From Sphingomonas sp. PAMC 26621 (lineage in GTDB: Bacteria > Pseudomonadota > Alphaproteobacteria > Sphingomonadales > Sphingomonadaceae): a stretch of 64,000 nt of DNA. The DNA is taken from positions 1 to 64,000 of the forward strand of contig NZ_AIDW01000036.1 of NCBI RefSeq assembly GCF_000251145.1, written 5' to 3'. Shown in pieces: positions 47,494-57,530 of this stretch (within the stretch, counting starts at the first letter, position 1; each line of letters starts with the position of its first letter). The translations under genes and the position numbers were made by a program. A model generated the notes under the pieces. The model ran no database searches. It saw only the letters and a program-made list of their open reading frames with translations, and was not told the DNA's origin.

Positions 47494-47598
47494 GTGGCAT
47501 GCCCTCCGCCAAGTTACAACATATCATCGCGCTTTTTTGCATGCGCGGGACTGCAATCGACAATCGACGGGTCCGGGCGTGACGCGTAAGACGGGATC

Positions 47599-48636
47599 AT
47601 GCTCCAGGCATCCTCGCTCCCCTCGCGCGTCCGACCCCGTACGGTGTCGCTCTGGCTGTTTCTCGCGGCGGCGCTGGTCGTCGCGATGGTCGTGATCGGC
47701 GGAATTACCCGCCTGACCGAGTCGGGGCTGTCGATCACCCAGTGGAAACCAATCAGTGGAATCATTCCGCCGCTCAACGCCGCGCAGTGGCAGGCCGAGT
47801 TCGACAATTACAAGCGCATCCCCGAATATCAGCAGATCAACCGCGGGATGACGCTGGCCGGCTTCCAGGCAATCTTTTTCTGGGAATATGTCCACCGGCT
47901 GCTCGGGCGCGTGGTCGGCATGGTGTACCTGCTGCCGTTCCTTTATTTCTGGGCGCGCGGACGCTTGCCGCGCGGTTATGCGCCGCGGCTCGGCGCGCTG
48001 GTCGCGCTGATCGTGCTGCAGGGCGCGATCGGCTGGTGGATGGTGTCGTCGGGGCTGACCAAGCGCACCGACGTCAGCCATATCCGGCTCGCGATCCACC
48101 TCGTCACCGCGCTGACGCTGCTGGCGGGAACGGTGTGGACTGCACTCGACCTGCGCGATCTCGCCGCGACTCGGCTCGCGCGTCCGGCACGGCTGCGTGC
48201 CTTTGCAGCCGCCGCGCTGGTGCTGTTGTTCACGCAGATCATGTTCGGCGCGTTCACTGCCGGGCTCGATGCCGGCTACGCCTTCTCAAGCTGGCCGTTG
48301 ATGGGGAACGAGATCTTCCCCGCCGCCACGCCGATGACCGAGCCGATGTGGCGCAACGCGATCGACAATCCGATCGTCGTCCAGTTCATCCACCGCTGGC
48401 TCGCCTTCGTCGCGGCGGCGGGGGTCGTCGCGCTCGGCTGGCGCGCGATCCGGGCGGACGCGCCGCGAATCGGCGGAATCGCGATTGCGCTGGTCGCGGG
48501 CCAGATCCTGCTCGGGATCGCCACTTTGCTCAGCGGCGTCGAGATCGTCGTCGCCGTCGCGCACCAGGCAAATGCCGCCTTGCTGCTGATTGCGGCAATT
48601 TGCGCCGCACATGCCGTCGGACGCCGGACAATCTGA
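47599..48636 (+). CDS. ctaA: Haem A synthase (CtaA/Cox15)
   Basis: 345-residue membrane haem A synthase that hydroxylates haem O for cytochrome c oxidase. Haem-ligand histidines are seen in EYVHRLLGR, SHIRLAIHL, QFIHRWLAF and VAHQANAALL. The early ITRLTESGLSITQWKPISG is diagnostic of the alphaproteobacterial Cox15 type. It starts at ATG 47599. Confidence 0.95.
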   Translation: MLQASSLPSRVRPRTVSLWLFLAAALVVAMVVIGGITRLTESGLSITQWKPISGIIPPLNAAQWQAEFDNYKRIPEYQQINRGMTLAGFQAIFFWEYVHRLLGRVVGMVYLLPFLYFWARGRLPRGYAPRLGALVALIVLQGAIGWWMVSSGLTKRTDVSHIRLAIHLVTALTLLAGTVWTALDLRDLAATRLARPARLRAFAAAALVLLFTQIMFGAFTAGLDAGYAFSSWPLMGNEIFPAATPMTEPMWRNAIDNPIVVQFIHRWLAFVAAAGVVALGWRAIRADAPRIGGIAIALVAGQILLGIATLLSGVEIVVAVAHQANAALLLIAAICAAHAVGRRTI

Positions 48637-48687
48637 CGCAGGATAGCGGACGGTATCCCGATACCTGTCGGGAAACCCGCCGAAACC

Positions 48688-48716
48688 TTGACTTTCCGCG
48701 CCCGTCCCAGCATTAG
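48688..48716 (+). promoter_or_regulatory. Probable promoter of rplM-rpsI
   Basis: TTGACT (48688-48693), 17 bp, CATTAG (48711-48716), followed by the rplM start 67 bp later. This is the best sigma-70-type promoter candidate in the gap before the ribosomal genes. Confidence 0.5.
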
Positions 48717-48782
48717 CAACGCCAACGATGCCGTCCCCCGGGGCGGCATCCGTCATTTTAGCTATGTAAGGTCACAAGCCCC

Positions 48783-49262
48783 ATGAAGGCGCTGATGAAG
48801 ACCACCAAGCCGGCATTGCCGTATGAGGTGGAGAAAAAATGGATCATCGTCGATGCCGATGGTCTGGTCGTTGGCCGCATGGCCTCGATCATCGCGAACA
48901 TCCTGCGCGGCAAGCACAAGCCGAGCTTCACGCCCCACGTCGATTGCGGTGACAATGTCATCATCATCAACGCGGACAAGGTGCGGTTCACGGGCAACAA
49001 GCTCAAGGACAAGGTCTATTACAAGCACACCGGTTATGCCGGCGGCATCAAGGGAATCACCGCGGGCAAGGTGCTCGAAGGTCGTTTCCCCGAGCGCGTG
49101 ATCGAAAAGGCCATCGAGCGGATGATTCCGCGCGGCCCGCTCGGCCGTCAGCAGATGCGCAACCTGCGCGTCTTCGCCGGCACGGAGCATCCGCATGAGG
49201 CGCAGAACCCCGAGGTTCTCGACATCGCCAGCATGAACCGCAAGAACAAGGTGGGCGCATAA
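48783..49262 (+). CDS. rplM: Large ribosomal subunit protein uL13
   Basis: 159 residues with the usual L13 blocks: [17 protein letters not shown] near the N-terminus, [19 protein letters not shown], and the C-terminal [18 protein letters not shown]. It begins [20 protein letters not shown], slightly longer than the E. coli protein but normal for this group. Its TAA overlaps the rpsI ATG, so the two are coupled. Confidence 0.97.
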   Translation: MKALMKTTKPALPYEVEKKWIIVDADGLVVGRMASIIANILRGKHKPSFTPHVDCGDNVIIINADKVRFTGNKLKDKVYYKHTGYAGGIKGITAGKVLEGRFPERVIEKAIERMIPRGPLGRQQMRNLRVFAGTEHPHEAQNPEVLDIASMNRKNKVGA

Positions 49263-49828
49263 TGTCCGACAACCGCCAGTCGCTGGCCGATCTCGCCGCT
49301 CTGACCAACACTCCCGCGCCTGCTGCTGCAGCACCGGCCGCCGCAACGACTTCGGACGCACAGGCCGAGGATTACATGGCCGGCAAGATCGAGGAGCCAA
49401 CTGCTCCGACGATGCCGCTGCGCGAGCAGATCCTCGACCAGTACGGCCGCGCCTATGCGACCGGTCGTCGTAAGGATGCGGTTGCACGTGTCTGGATCAA
49501 GCCGGGCTCGGGCAAGATCACGATCAACGGTCGTGACCAGGAAGTGTATTTCGCACGCCCGACGCTGCGTCTCGTCATCAACCAGGTGTTCGGCGTGACC
49601 GATCGCCAGGGTGCGTATGACGTCGTCTGCACCGTCAAGGGTGGTGGCCTTTCGGGTCAGGCCGGCGCGGTCAAGCATGGCATCAGCCAGGCACTGACCA
49701 AGTTCGAGCCGATCCTGCGTGCGCCGGTCAAGGCGGCAGGCTTCCTGACGCGCGACAGCCGTACCGTCGAGCGTAAGAAGTACGGCCGTGCGAAGGCACG
49801 TCGTAGCTTCCAGTTCTCGAAGCGCTAA
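49262..49828 (+). CDS. rpsI: Small ribosomal subunit protein uS9
   Basis: 188 residues. The conserved part starts near residue 65 with [20 protein letters not shown] and ends [18 protein letters not shown], the C-terminus that reaches the P-site tRNA. It has an Ala/Pro-rich N-terminal extension of about 60 residues ([17 protein letters not shown]), as in other alphaproteobacteria. ATG overlaps the rplM stop. A terminator follows. Confidence 0.97.
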   Translation: MSDNRQSLADLAALTNTPAPAAAAPAAATTSDAQAEDYMAGKIEEPTAPTMPLREQILDQYGRAYATGRRKDAVARVWIKPGSGKITINGRDQEVYFARPTLRLVINQVFGVTDRQGAYDVVCTVKGGGLSGQAGAVKHGISQALTKFEPILRAPVKAAGFLTRDSRTVERKKYGRAKARRSFQFSKR

Positions 49829-49856
49829 GCTTCCCGAGCATCGATGCTTGCGAAAG

Positions 49857-49884
49857 GGCGGTCCGGCAACGGGCCGCCTTTTTC
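49857..49884 (+). terminator. Intrinsic terminator after rpsI
   Basis: GGCGGTCC (49857-49864) / GGGCCGCC (49871-49878), 8-bp stem with one G-U pair, then TTTTT. Starts 29 bp past the rpsI stop. Confidence 0.8.
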
Positions 49885-49960
49885 GTTTGGGCCGCTCGGG
49901 CACGTCCTCCTTATTGATGAGTCGAACCATTACCTTGGCACGATAAGGACATGCCCTGTC

Positions 49961-50027
49961 CGTTCGTTTCGAGCGAAGTCGAGAAACCCGGCACAGCGCA
50001 GGTTTCTCGACTGCGCTCGAAACGAAC
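49961..50027. repeat. Inverted repeat element (CGTTCGTTTCGAGCGAAGTC family)
   Basis: Arms 49961-49988 and 50001-50027 are near-perfect reverse complements. A second copy lies at 55717-55786 and a related solo arm at 8001-8029. It lies between rpsI and the HWE kinase and reads as spurious protein in one frame. Confidence 0.8.
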
Positions 50028-50067
50028 AGTGGGGACGACCATTTACCCGATTGCAGGACCTGCCCCA

Positions 50068-51342
50068 GTGACCGACGACCCTACCCCGCACGCCACGACC
50101 CAGTCCGCCCTGCTGGACGGATCATCGGACGATGTCGTTGAGACCGCCGAGGGCACGTCGAATGGGCCGACGTCCTTCACCGAGGCGATCGAGCAGGTCG
50201 GCGCGGGGTCGCTGCTAGGCTATCGGCTCCAGCAGCAGGCGATCCTGTCCGATTTCGGGCTGTTCGCGCTGCAATGCCGCGACAATGACGCGCTGCTGGC
50301 CAAGGCCGCCGAAATGGCCGCGGACGGCATGCGGACCGGGCTGTGCAAGGTTCTCGAGTTCCGTCCCCAACAGGCCGACCTGCTGTTCCGCGCCGGAGTC
50401 GGCTGGCGCGCCGGGGTGATCGGTCAGGCCACGCTGAGCGCGGACGACAAGTCGCCCGCCGGATTCGCTTTCCGCAACGGCACGCCGGTCATCTCCAACC
50501 ATCTCGAGGGCGAGGACCGCTTCCGTACCCCGCAGATCATGGTCGAACACGGCGTGCGCCGTGCGATCAACGTGCTGATCTCGACCACGGCGGGCGCCTG
50601 GGGCGTGCTTGAGGTCGACAGCCCGAGCGCTGGCCAGTTCGAGGCCGCCGACATCGCGTTCCTGCAGGGCTTCGCCAATCTGCTCGGGGTGGCGATGGAC
50701 CGGCAGGAGGGCGAGCGGCGGCTGGCCGAGGCGCTCGACTATCAGAAAGTGCTCGTTCAGGAGGCGAGCCACCGCGTCAAGAACAGCCTGACGATGCTGT
50801 CGAGCATCCTCCACCTGCAATCCCGCAGCAACCCGCTGCCCGAGGTATCGAGCGCGCTCAACGAAGCGTCGGGGCACGTCATAGCGATCGCGCGGACGCA
50901 CGACCAATTGTGGCGGCAGGGCACCGGGCGGGTCGATATGCGGGCGTTGCTCGAGGATCTGTGCGCGAGCCTGTCCGGACAATTGCCGAGCCTCGCGCTC
51001 GACTGCACGTCCGACGCGATCTCGATCGACGCGGATCAGGCAGTCGCAGTCGGTTTGCTGATTACCGAGCTCGTCACCAATGCGGCGAAGCACGCGTATG
51101 GCGAGGACGGCGGCAAGGTCTCGGTCTCGGCGACGCGTGACGGCGAGTCGGTCTGCCTCACGGTCCGCGATTATGGCGCGGGCCTGCCCGCAACGTTCGA
51201 CGTCCGCGCAGGCTCCTCGAGCAGCCTCGGCCTGCAACTGATCCGCACGTTGGCACGCAGCCTGCACGGCAGCGTCGATGCCAAGTCGGACGGGGGCGCG
51301 CATTTCATCGTCACCTTCCCGGTAGAAATGCGGAAGGGCTGA
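50068..51342 (+). CDS. HWE-type histidine kinase with GAF domain
   Basis: 424 residues from the GTG at 50068. A GAF domain covers about residues 60-215 (FGLFALQCRDNDALLAKA, then INVLISTTAGAWGVLEVDS). The HWE/HisKA_2 phospho-acceptor is H235 in EASHRVKNSLTML, and an ATPase domain follows (LLITELVTNAAKHAYGEDGG, DYGAGLPA). Such kinases usually feed the PhyR general stress response or other two-component outputs in sphingomonads. No adjacent response regulator is visible. The longer reading from 49951 is rejected because it translates the repeat. Confidence 0.9.
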   Translation: MTDDPTPHATTQSALLDGSSDDVVETAEGTSNGPTSFTEAIEQVGAGSLLGYRLQQQAILSDFGLFALQCRDNDALLAKAAEMAADGMRTGLCKVLEFRPQQADLLFRAGVGWRAGVIGQATLSADDKSPAGFAFRNGTPVISNHLEGEDRFRTPQIMVEHGVRRAINVLISTTAGAWGVLEVDSPSAGQFEAADIAFLQGFANLLGVAMDRQEGERRLAEALDYQKVLVQEASHRVKNSLTMLSSILHLQSRSNPLPEVSSALNEASGHVIAIARTHDQLWRQGTGRVDMRALLEDLCASLSGQLPSLALDCTSDAISIDADQAVAVGLLITELVTNAAKHAYGEDGGKVSVSATRDGESVCLTVRDYGAGLPATFDVRAGSSSSLGLQLIRTLARSLHGSVDAKSDGGAHFIVTFPVEMRKG

Positions 51343-51357
51343 CCCCTTCTCGGATCC

Positions 51358-51462
51358 CTTCCCCGGCGAAGGCCGGGGCCCAGTCGGAAAACAGAAGATT
51401 GCAGGCGACCGTGCTCCATTACCTCCGCCATCGCCACTGGGCCCCGGCCTTCGCCGGGGAAG
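51358..51462. repeat. Inverted repeat element, 26-bp arms
   Basis: Arms 51358-51383 and 51437-51462 are exact reverse complements (CTTCCCCGGCGAAGGCCGGG...). Same family as 21466-21570 and 46428-46530; it sits between the convergent kinase and metallophosphoesterase genes. Confidence 0.85.
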
Positions 51463-51479
51463 AGTAAGCAGAGCCGGCG

Positions 51480-52244
51480 CTAAACCCGCTCGCGCTCCAG
51501 CACCTCGTCGGGCTTGGGCGACATCGTCCGGCACACGACGTCGAACCGCCCGTCCGCGACCCGGATCTCGTTGAACGATGGCGGCGTCGTCCGGGTCCGC
51601 TCCGACAGCGTTCCCGCGCCGATCATCCGGATGCTACGACCGTCAACGTCGTGCGCGATGTCGAACGGATCGTGGACGTGCCCCGTCAGAACCGCATCCG
51701 CCCCCGCCGCCGCCAGCGCGTCGAGCGCATCGGCACCCCGTCGTGTCTTGGCGGAAGCGTGCGTGTCCGCCTCGATCAGCGGATGGTGCGCGGCAATGAA
51801 GATCAGCCGGTTCTCGGGCACCGCCGCGATCAGGTCGAGCGTCCGCCGCAATGCCCCGCGACTGACATAGCCCTTCGACCAGTTGAGCCGCCACTGCGCG
51901 CGCGCGGTCGTCACCAGCGGCACGATCGCCACGCCCGCCAGATCGATCGGCCGCTCGACCATTCGTTCGACCTTGCCCATCCGGCGATAGGGGCGGAAGA
52001 ACCGGTCGAACAGATTCCAGTACGGCAGGTCGTGGTTGCCCACCTCGACCGTCACCGGCACCGGCAACCGCTGGAGCCATTCGAGCCCCGCAGCGAATTC
52101 GCGCCGTCGCGCGCGCATCGTCAGGTCGCCCGTCATCACCACCGCATCGGGGCGCTCGGCATGGACCAGCGCGTCGAACCACGCGATCGCGGCGGCATCC
52201 TCGCGTCCGAAATGGACGTCGCTGACATGAAACAGACGGATCAT
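51480..52244 (-). CDS. Metallophosphoesterase
   Basis: 254 residues with the calcineurin-like metal motifs: FHVSDVHFGRED, VVMTGDLT, VEVGNHDLPY and AAHHPLIEADTHA with TGHVHDPFD. The di-metal core is complete. Similar enzymes hydrolyse phosphodiesters such as cAMP or UDP-diacylglucosamine; the substrate here is unclear. It ends the pair with the upstream diacylglycerol-kinase-like gene, 10 bp apart. Confidence 0.87.
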   Translation of the reverse strand: MIRLFHVSDVHFGREDAAAIAWFDALVHAERPDAVVMTGDLTMRARRREFAAGLEWLQRLPVPVTVEVGNHDLPYWNLFDRFFRPYRRMGKVERMVERPIDLAGVAIVPLVTTARAQWRLNWSKGYVSRGALRRTLDLIAAVPENRLIFIAAHHPLIEADTHASAKTRRGADALDALAAAGADAVLTGHVHDPFDIAHDVDGRSIRMIGAGTLSERTRTTPPSFNEIRVADGRFDVVCRTMSPKPDEVLERERV

Positions 52245-52254
52245 CGGACGCCTC

Positions 52255-53082
52255 TTATCGTTCGCGCGTGGTCAGGAACAGGTCGCGCGTCCGCCCGATG
52301 CGGACTTCGCTACCCGGTTCCAGCATGGCGGGTTCCCCGTCGAACAGCGCCAATGCGGGTTTCTTGCCACCCGTGCGGAAGCTGGTCGCGTGGCACTGCG
52401 TCACTTCCGATGCCGCGACCCAATCGCCGGTCAGCCATTCCCAGCCGAGCCGCGTGATGCTGCCGAAATCGCGCGCGTCGATCGCGGCGATGTCGAGCCG
52501 GTCATCCTCGGCGCGCACCAGCACCGCCTGCGCGCCGGACTTGAGCCCCGCCACGCCTTCCATCCGGATCCCCTTGCCGAAGGTCCGGCTCCACGCATGC
52601 CGAAGCGCGCGTCCCAGCCCGCGCAGGCTTCCGCTCCGCACGATCTCGCGCGCACGGACCCAACTCGCCGCCGGGCCGAGGATCAACCCGACGAAGGCGC
52701 GGTTCTCGCCGACCTGCGCGAACGGCAAAGCGGTCTTGCGCGCCCGGTCGTGCGCTGCGCCGATGATCTTCGCGGGGTCGGTGCCGCCGTGGAGCAGCTT
52801 GGCGAGCAGGTTCATCGTCCCGCCCGGCAGGATCAGGATCGACCCCTTCCAGTCGAGCAGCGCGGTCACCGCCGCGTTGATCGTCCCGTCGCCCGCGAAC
52901 AGCACCGCGGTATCGACCCCTGCCGCGTCGAGGGATCGCGGTGTCGGCAAGGGTTCTTCGGGAAAGGCGGTGCGCCCGGCAAGCGTCAGTCCGCGCTCGC
53001 TGCAGATCGCCTCGAGCGCCTTGGCCTTGGCAGGCGTCGCGGTGCCCGATTTCGGGTTGGTGATGAACCACAGAGTCTTCAT
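52255..53082 (-). CDS. Diacylglycerol kinase catalytic-domain protein
   Basis: 275 residues of the DAGK_cat/YegS-type family. The motifs are FITNPKSGTATPAKA near the start, VLFAGDGTINAAVTALLDW (AGDGT, where GGDGT is usual) and LPGGTMNLLAKLL. A phosphorylation of a lipid such as diacylglycerol or a sphingoid base is plausible, since this group makes sphingolipids; inference only. It starts at 53082 and is co-oriented with the metallophosphoesterase. Confidence 0.85.
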   Translation of the reverse strand: MKTLWFITNPKSGTATPAKAKALEAICSERGLTLAGRTAFPEEPLPTPRSLDAAGVDTAVLFAGDGTINAAVTALLDWKGSILILPGGTMNLLAKLLHGGTDPAKIIGAAHDRARKTALPFAQVGENRAFVGLILGPAASWVRAREIVRSGSLRGLGRALRHAWSRTFGKGIRMEGVAGLKSGAQAVLVRAEDDRLDIAAIDARDFGSITRLGWEWLTGDWVAASEVTQCHATSFRTGGKKPALALFDGEPAMLEPGSEVRIGRTRDLFLTTRER

Positions 53083-53179
53083 TGTTCCGCCAACGCACCA
53101 GTCCGCGAAAAGTCACGTCGGCGATCCCGCGTGCCACAAACCCCTGTCCCGCCGCAGGCGCTTGGTGCAACGGTAGCGC

Positions 53180-55159
<1,980 letters not shown>

Positions 55160-55289
55160 CAGTCCACGGAAGTCAGCCGTAGCCTACTGAAGCGGCTATT
55201 CCGCTTCCGCCTAACTCCGGACGTTCCTAGCCATACTGCCCCCGCCCAAAACCTGCTACTTAAGACGAGATGGACAGGGCCATTTCGCG

Positions 55290-55619
55290 ATGATCGTTAG
55301 CATTTTAATTGTTCTCGGAACTATGGCGCTAATGGGTGCCGCAGCTTGGCATGCCAACACGGCCCTGCCATCGGGACAACTGCCTATGGGGCGAACCAAC
55401 AAGCCGAATACAAATCGCATCGTCGTCGTCCTACAAGCCCCTTTCGTTTATTTCGTTGTCCTTTTCATTATCCTGATCAAAGGAGTTTTTGAAGGCGAGG
55501 CGACGATATTCGACACAAAGGCGGTCTTTGCCTTGTTTGCCATTTCAGTCGTCATTCTGATCGCTCAACAAGCACAGTTTTGGGGAGTGCGTAGGATCAT
55601 GCGGAAATGTGCTCATTAA
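55290..55619 (+). CDS. Small membrane protein of lower GC content
   Basis: 109 residues in three hydrophobic segments: IVSILIVLGTMALMGAAAWH, VVVLQAPFVYFVVLFIILIK and FALFAISVVILIAQQAQFWG. The gene is visibly AT-richer than its neighbours and uses codons rarer here, which suggests recent arrival. No family is recognised. It ends RRIMRKCAH just before a repeat-filled gap. Confidence 0.6.
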   Translation: MIVSILIVLGTMALMGAAAWHANTALPSGQLPMGRTNKPNTNRIVVVLQAPFVYFVVLFIILIKGVFEGEATIFDTKAVFALFAISVVILIAQQAQFWGVRRIMRKCAH

Positions 55620-55716
55620 AGCGGCGGCTTCCGAAACCTGCCAGTCCGCTTACCACCAGCTATTGCCGTTCAACCTGATGAATGAGGAGCGCACAGTTCA
55701 CGCAACACGACCACTG

Positions 55717-55786
55717 CCGTTCGTTTCGAGCAAAGTCGAGAAACCTGCGCTGTGCCCTGTTTCTCGACTACGCTCGAAACGAACGG
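55717..55786. repeat. Inverted repeat element (CGTTCGTTTCGAGCAAAGTC family)
   Basis: Arms 55717-55745 and 55759-55786, reverse complements. Same family as 49961-50027. The 585 bp between 55620 and 56204 hold three repeat elements and no gene. Confidence 0.8.
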
Positions 55787-55814
55787 CGGGGAGGTAACGC
55801 ACGAAAGGCCGCCG

Positions 55815-55925
55815 ACCGTTCTCCTGCGTAAGCAGGAGTCCAGGGCAACAAACGCCACACCCGTAATCCTGGGCTCCTGGGCATCCCACCCCTCCCGCGT
55901 CATCCCCGCGGCGGCGGGGAGCCAT
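55815..55925. repeat. Degenerate repeat remnants
   Basis: TTCTCCTGCGTAAGCAGGAG (from 55819) and a later GCGTCATCCCCGCGGCGGCG stretch resemble arms of the 967-1060 family in a degraded state. Low symmetry, so only tentative. Confidence 0.45.
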
Positions 55926-56035
55926 ACTGGCTGGCCGCGCAGAATATGGCGGACGGCGTTAGCGGATTCCCGGCTCCGCAAGCCCTCCGCGTAAAGGCAA
56001 TCGGAAGTTTAACCGGCACCCTCACCCCAAAAACT

Positions 56036-56131
56036 GCCGTCATGCTGAACTTGTTTCAGCATCCACCGTGCAATAGGCACAGTCCGGACTCGCGGAGGGC
56101 TGGATCCTGAAACGAGTTCAGGATGACGGAC
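56036..56131. repeat. Inverted repeat element (GTCATGCTGAACTTGTTTCA family)
   Basis: Left arm 56036-56070, right arm 56102-56131 (GGATCCTGAAACGAGTTCAG...). Same family as 22394, 31906 and 33614. It lies just past the GH130 stop. Confidence 0.8.
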
Positions 56132-56204
56132 GGCTTTGCAGAACGCTCGCCATCGCGGGAAGGACGGGTGGGTTGCACCGCGCCGGCCACCCCACCCAAA
56201 ACCG

Positions 56205-57491
56205 CTACCCCATCGCCTCAAGCAACGACCCGATCTGAATAAACGCAAACGCCACCGAGCTGTCCGCCACGCCATACGGCACGAACAGCGTATCGCCATG
56301 CCGGATCGCGCCACACGTATAGACGACGTTGGGCACATACCCCTCGCGATCCTGGTTCGCCGCCGCGAGGATCGGCTCGCGCGTGCGGCCGATCACCTTC
56401 GACGGATCGGCCTTGTCGAGCAGCACCGCGCCGATCGCATATTTGCGCATCGCGCCGACGCCGTGCGTCAGCAGCAGCCAGCCCTCGTCGAGCTCGATCG
56501 GGGGCCCGCAATTGCCGATCTGCACCAGCTCCCACGGGAACGCCGGGGTCAGCAGCTTCTGCCCCTCGTCCCAATGCGTCAGCGTATCCGACTTGAGCAG
56601 GAACAGATTCTCGCCGTCCTGCCGGCCGATCATCAGATATTGTCCGCCGACCTTGCGCGGGAACAGCGCCATGCCCTTGTTGCGCGCCGCCGGCCCGGTC
56701 ATCGGCACCAGATCGAACGCGCGGAAATCGCGGGTGCGCATCAGCTCGGACTGGATCACCGAGCCGTTATAGGCGGTATAGGTGCCAAGCCATTCGACCG
56801 TGCCATCGTCATGCGTGAACTGGACGAGGCGGAGATCCTCGAGCCCTTTCGACTGCGCGGCGGTGATCGGGAAGATCACCGTGCCCGACAGCGTCGAATC
56901 GCGATGCCGGAACACCGTGATCGGACCTTCGGGAAGCGTTTCCTCGTCGATCCCGACCGCATCCGTCGCGGTCGCGAACGGCGGCTCGGGCGCGAGCTTC
57001 AACTGGTTGCCGTCGGTGATGATCCCCTCGCGGAACGCGACCGAGGAAATGTGCCCCTCGCCCACGGCGCGCAGCGACATCAGGATGCGCTGCGATCCCG
57101 CCGGCATGCCCGACTGGTCGAAATGCGGCACAGCGCTGGGGTTCATCAGCGCGGCGGCGGCATAGCTGTATTCGTGGCAGAAATACGCGCCGATCAACTG
57201 CCGCTTCTCGTCGCCGATCTCGCTGCCGTCGATCCCGAGCATGTCCTCGATTTCGTCGTAGCGCGTCATGAAGACGCGGCGCGTCTGCCAGTGGCGTGCC
57301 TCGAAATCCTTGAGGACGAGTTCGAGCTCGGCGCGGGTCTGCGCCGCGTCGAGCGACATCACCGCGGCGACGATCCGCTCGGTCCGGCTTCCGCCGTTGC
57401 GCGACCAGGCGAGATGGAACGGCCGCACGACGACTCGGGATGGGTCGGCGTGCAGCCGCAGGGCATGCTGGAACAGTTCTATCACGCGCAA
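56205..57491 (-). CDS. Glycoside hydrolase family 130-type protein
   Basis: 428 residues of the GH130 five-bladed propeller family, which acts on beta-mannosides by phosphorolysis or hydrolysis. FHLAWSRNGGSRTERIVA near the start, LMSLRAVGEGHISSVAFREG, then ARNKGMALFPRKVGGQYLMI and TPAFPWELVQIGNCGPPIE fit the family. The start is the TTG at 57491 (a GTG at 57485 is possible). It is 40 bp downstream of the glycosyltransferase-fusion gene on the same strand, so the two form one operon. Confidence 0.82.
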   Translation of the reverse strand: MRVIELFQHALRLHADPSRVVVRPFHLAWSRNGGSRTERIVAAVMSLDAAQTRAELELVLKDFEARHWQTRRVFMTRYDEIEDMLGIDGSEIGDEKRQLIGAYFCHEYSYAAAALMNPSAVPHFDQSGMPAGSQRILMSLRAVGEGHISSVAFREGIITDGNQLKLAPEPPFATATDAVGIDEETLPEGPITVFRHRDSTLSGTVIFPITAAQSKGLEDLRLVQFTHDDGTVEWLGTYTAYNGSVIQSELMRTRDFRAFDLVPMTGPAARNKGMALFPRKVGGQYLMIGRQDGENLFLLKSDTLTHWDEGQKLLTPAFPWELVQIGNCGPPIELDEGWLLLTHGVGAMRKYAIGAVLLDKADPSKVIGRTREPILAAANQDREGYVPNVVYTCGAIRHGDTLFVPYGVADSSVAFAFIQIGSLLEAMG

Positions 57492-57530
57492 ATTGCCTCG
57501 TTCAATGCCTTGGCGGCATCGCGAGCGAGG

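Noticed and set aside
49951-50067. N-terminal extension of the HWE kinase (FVSSEVEKPGTAQVSRLRSK)
   Set aside because: This is the inverted repeat at 49961-50027 read as protein. The GTG at 50068 gives the proper kinase start.
55609-55797. 62-codon frame after the low-GC membrane gene
   Set aside because: Most of it translates the repeat element at 55717-55786.
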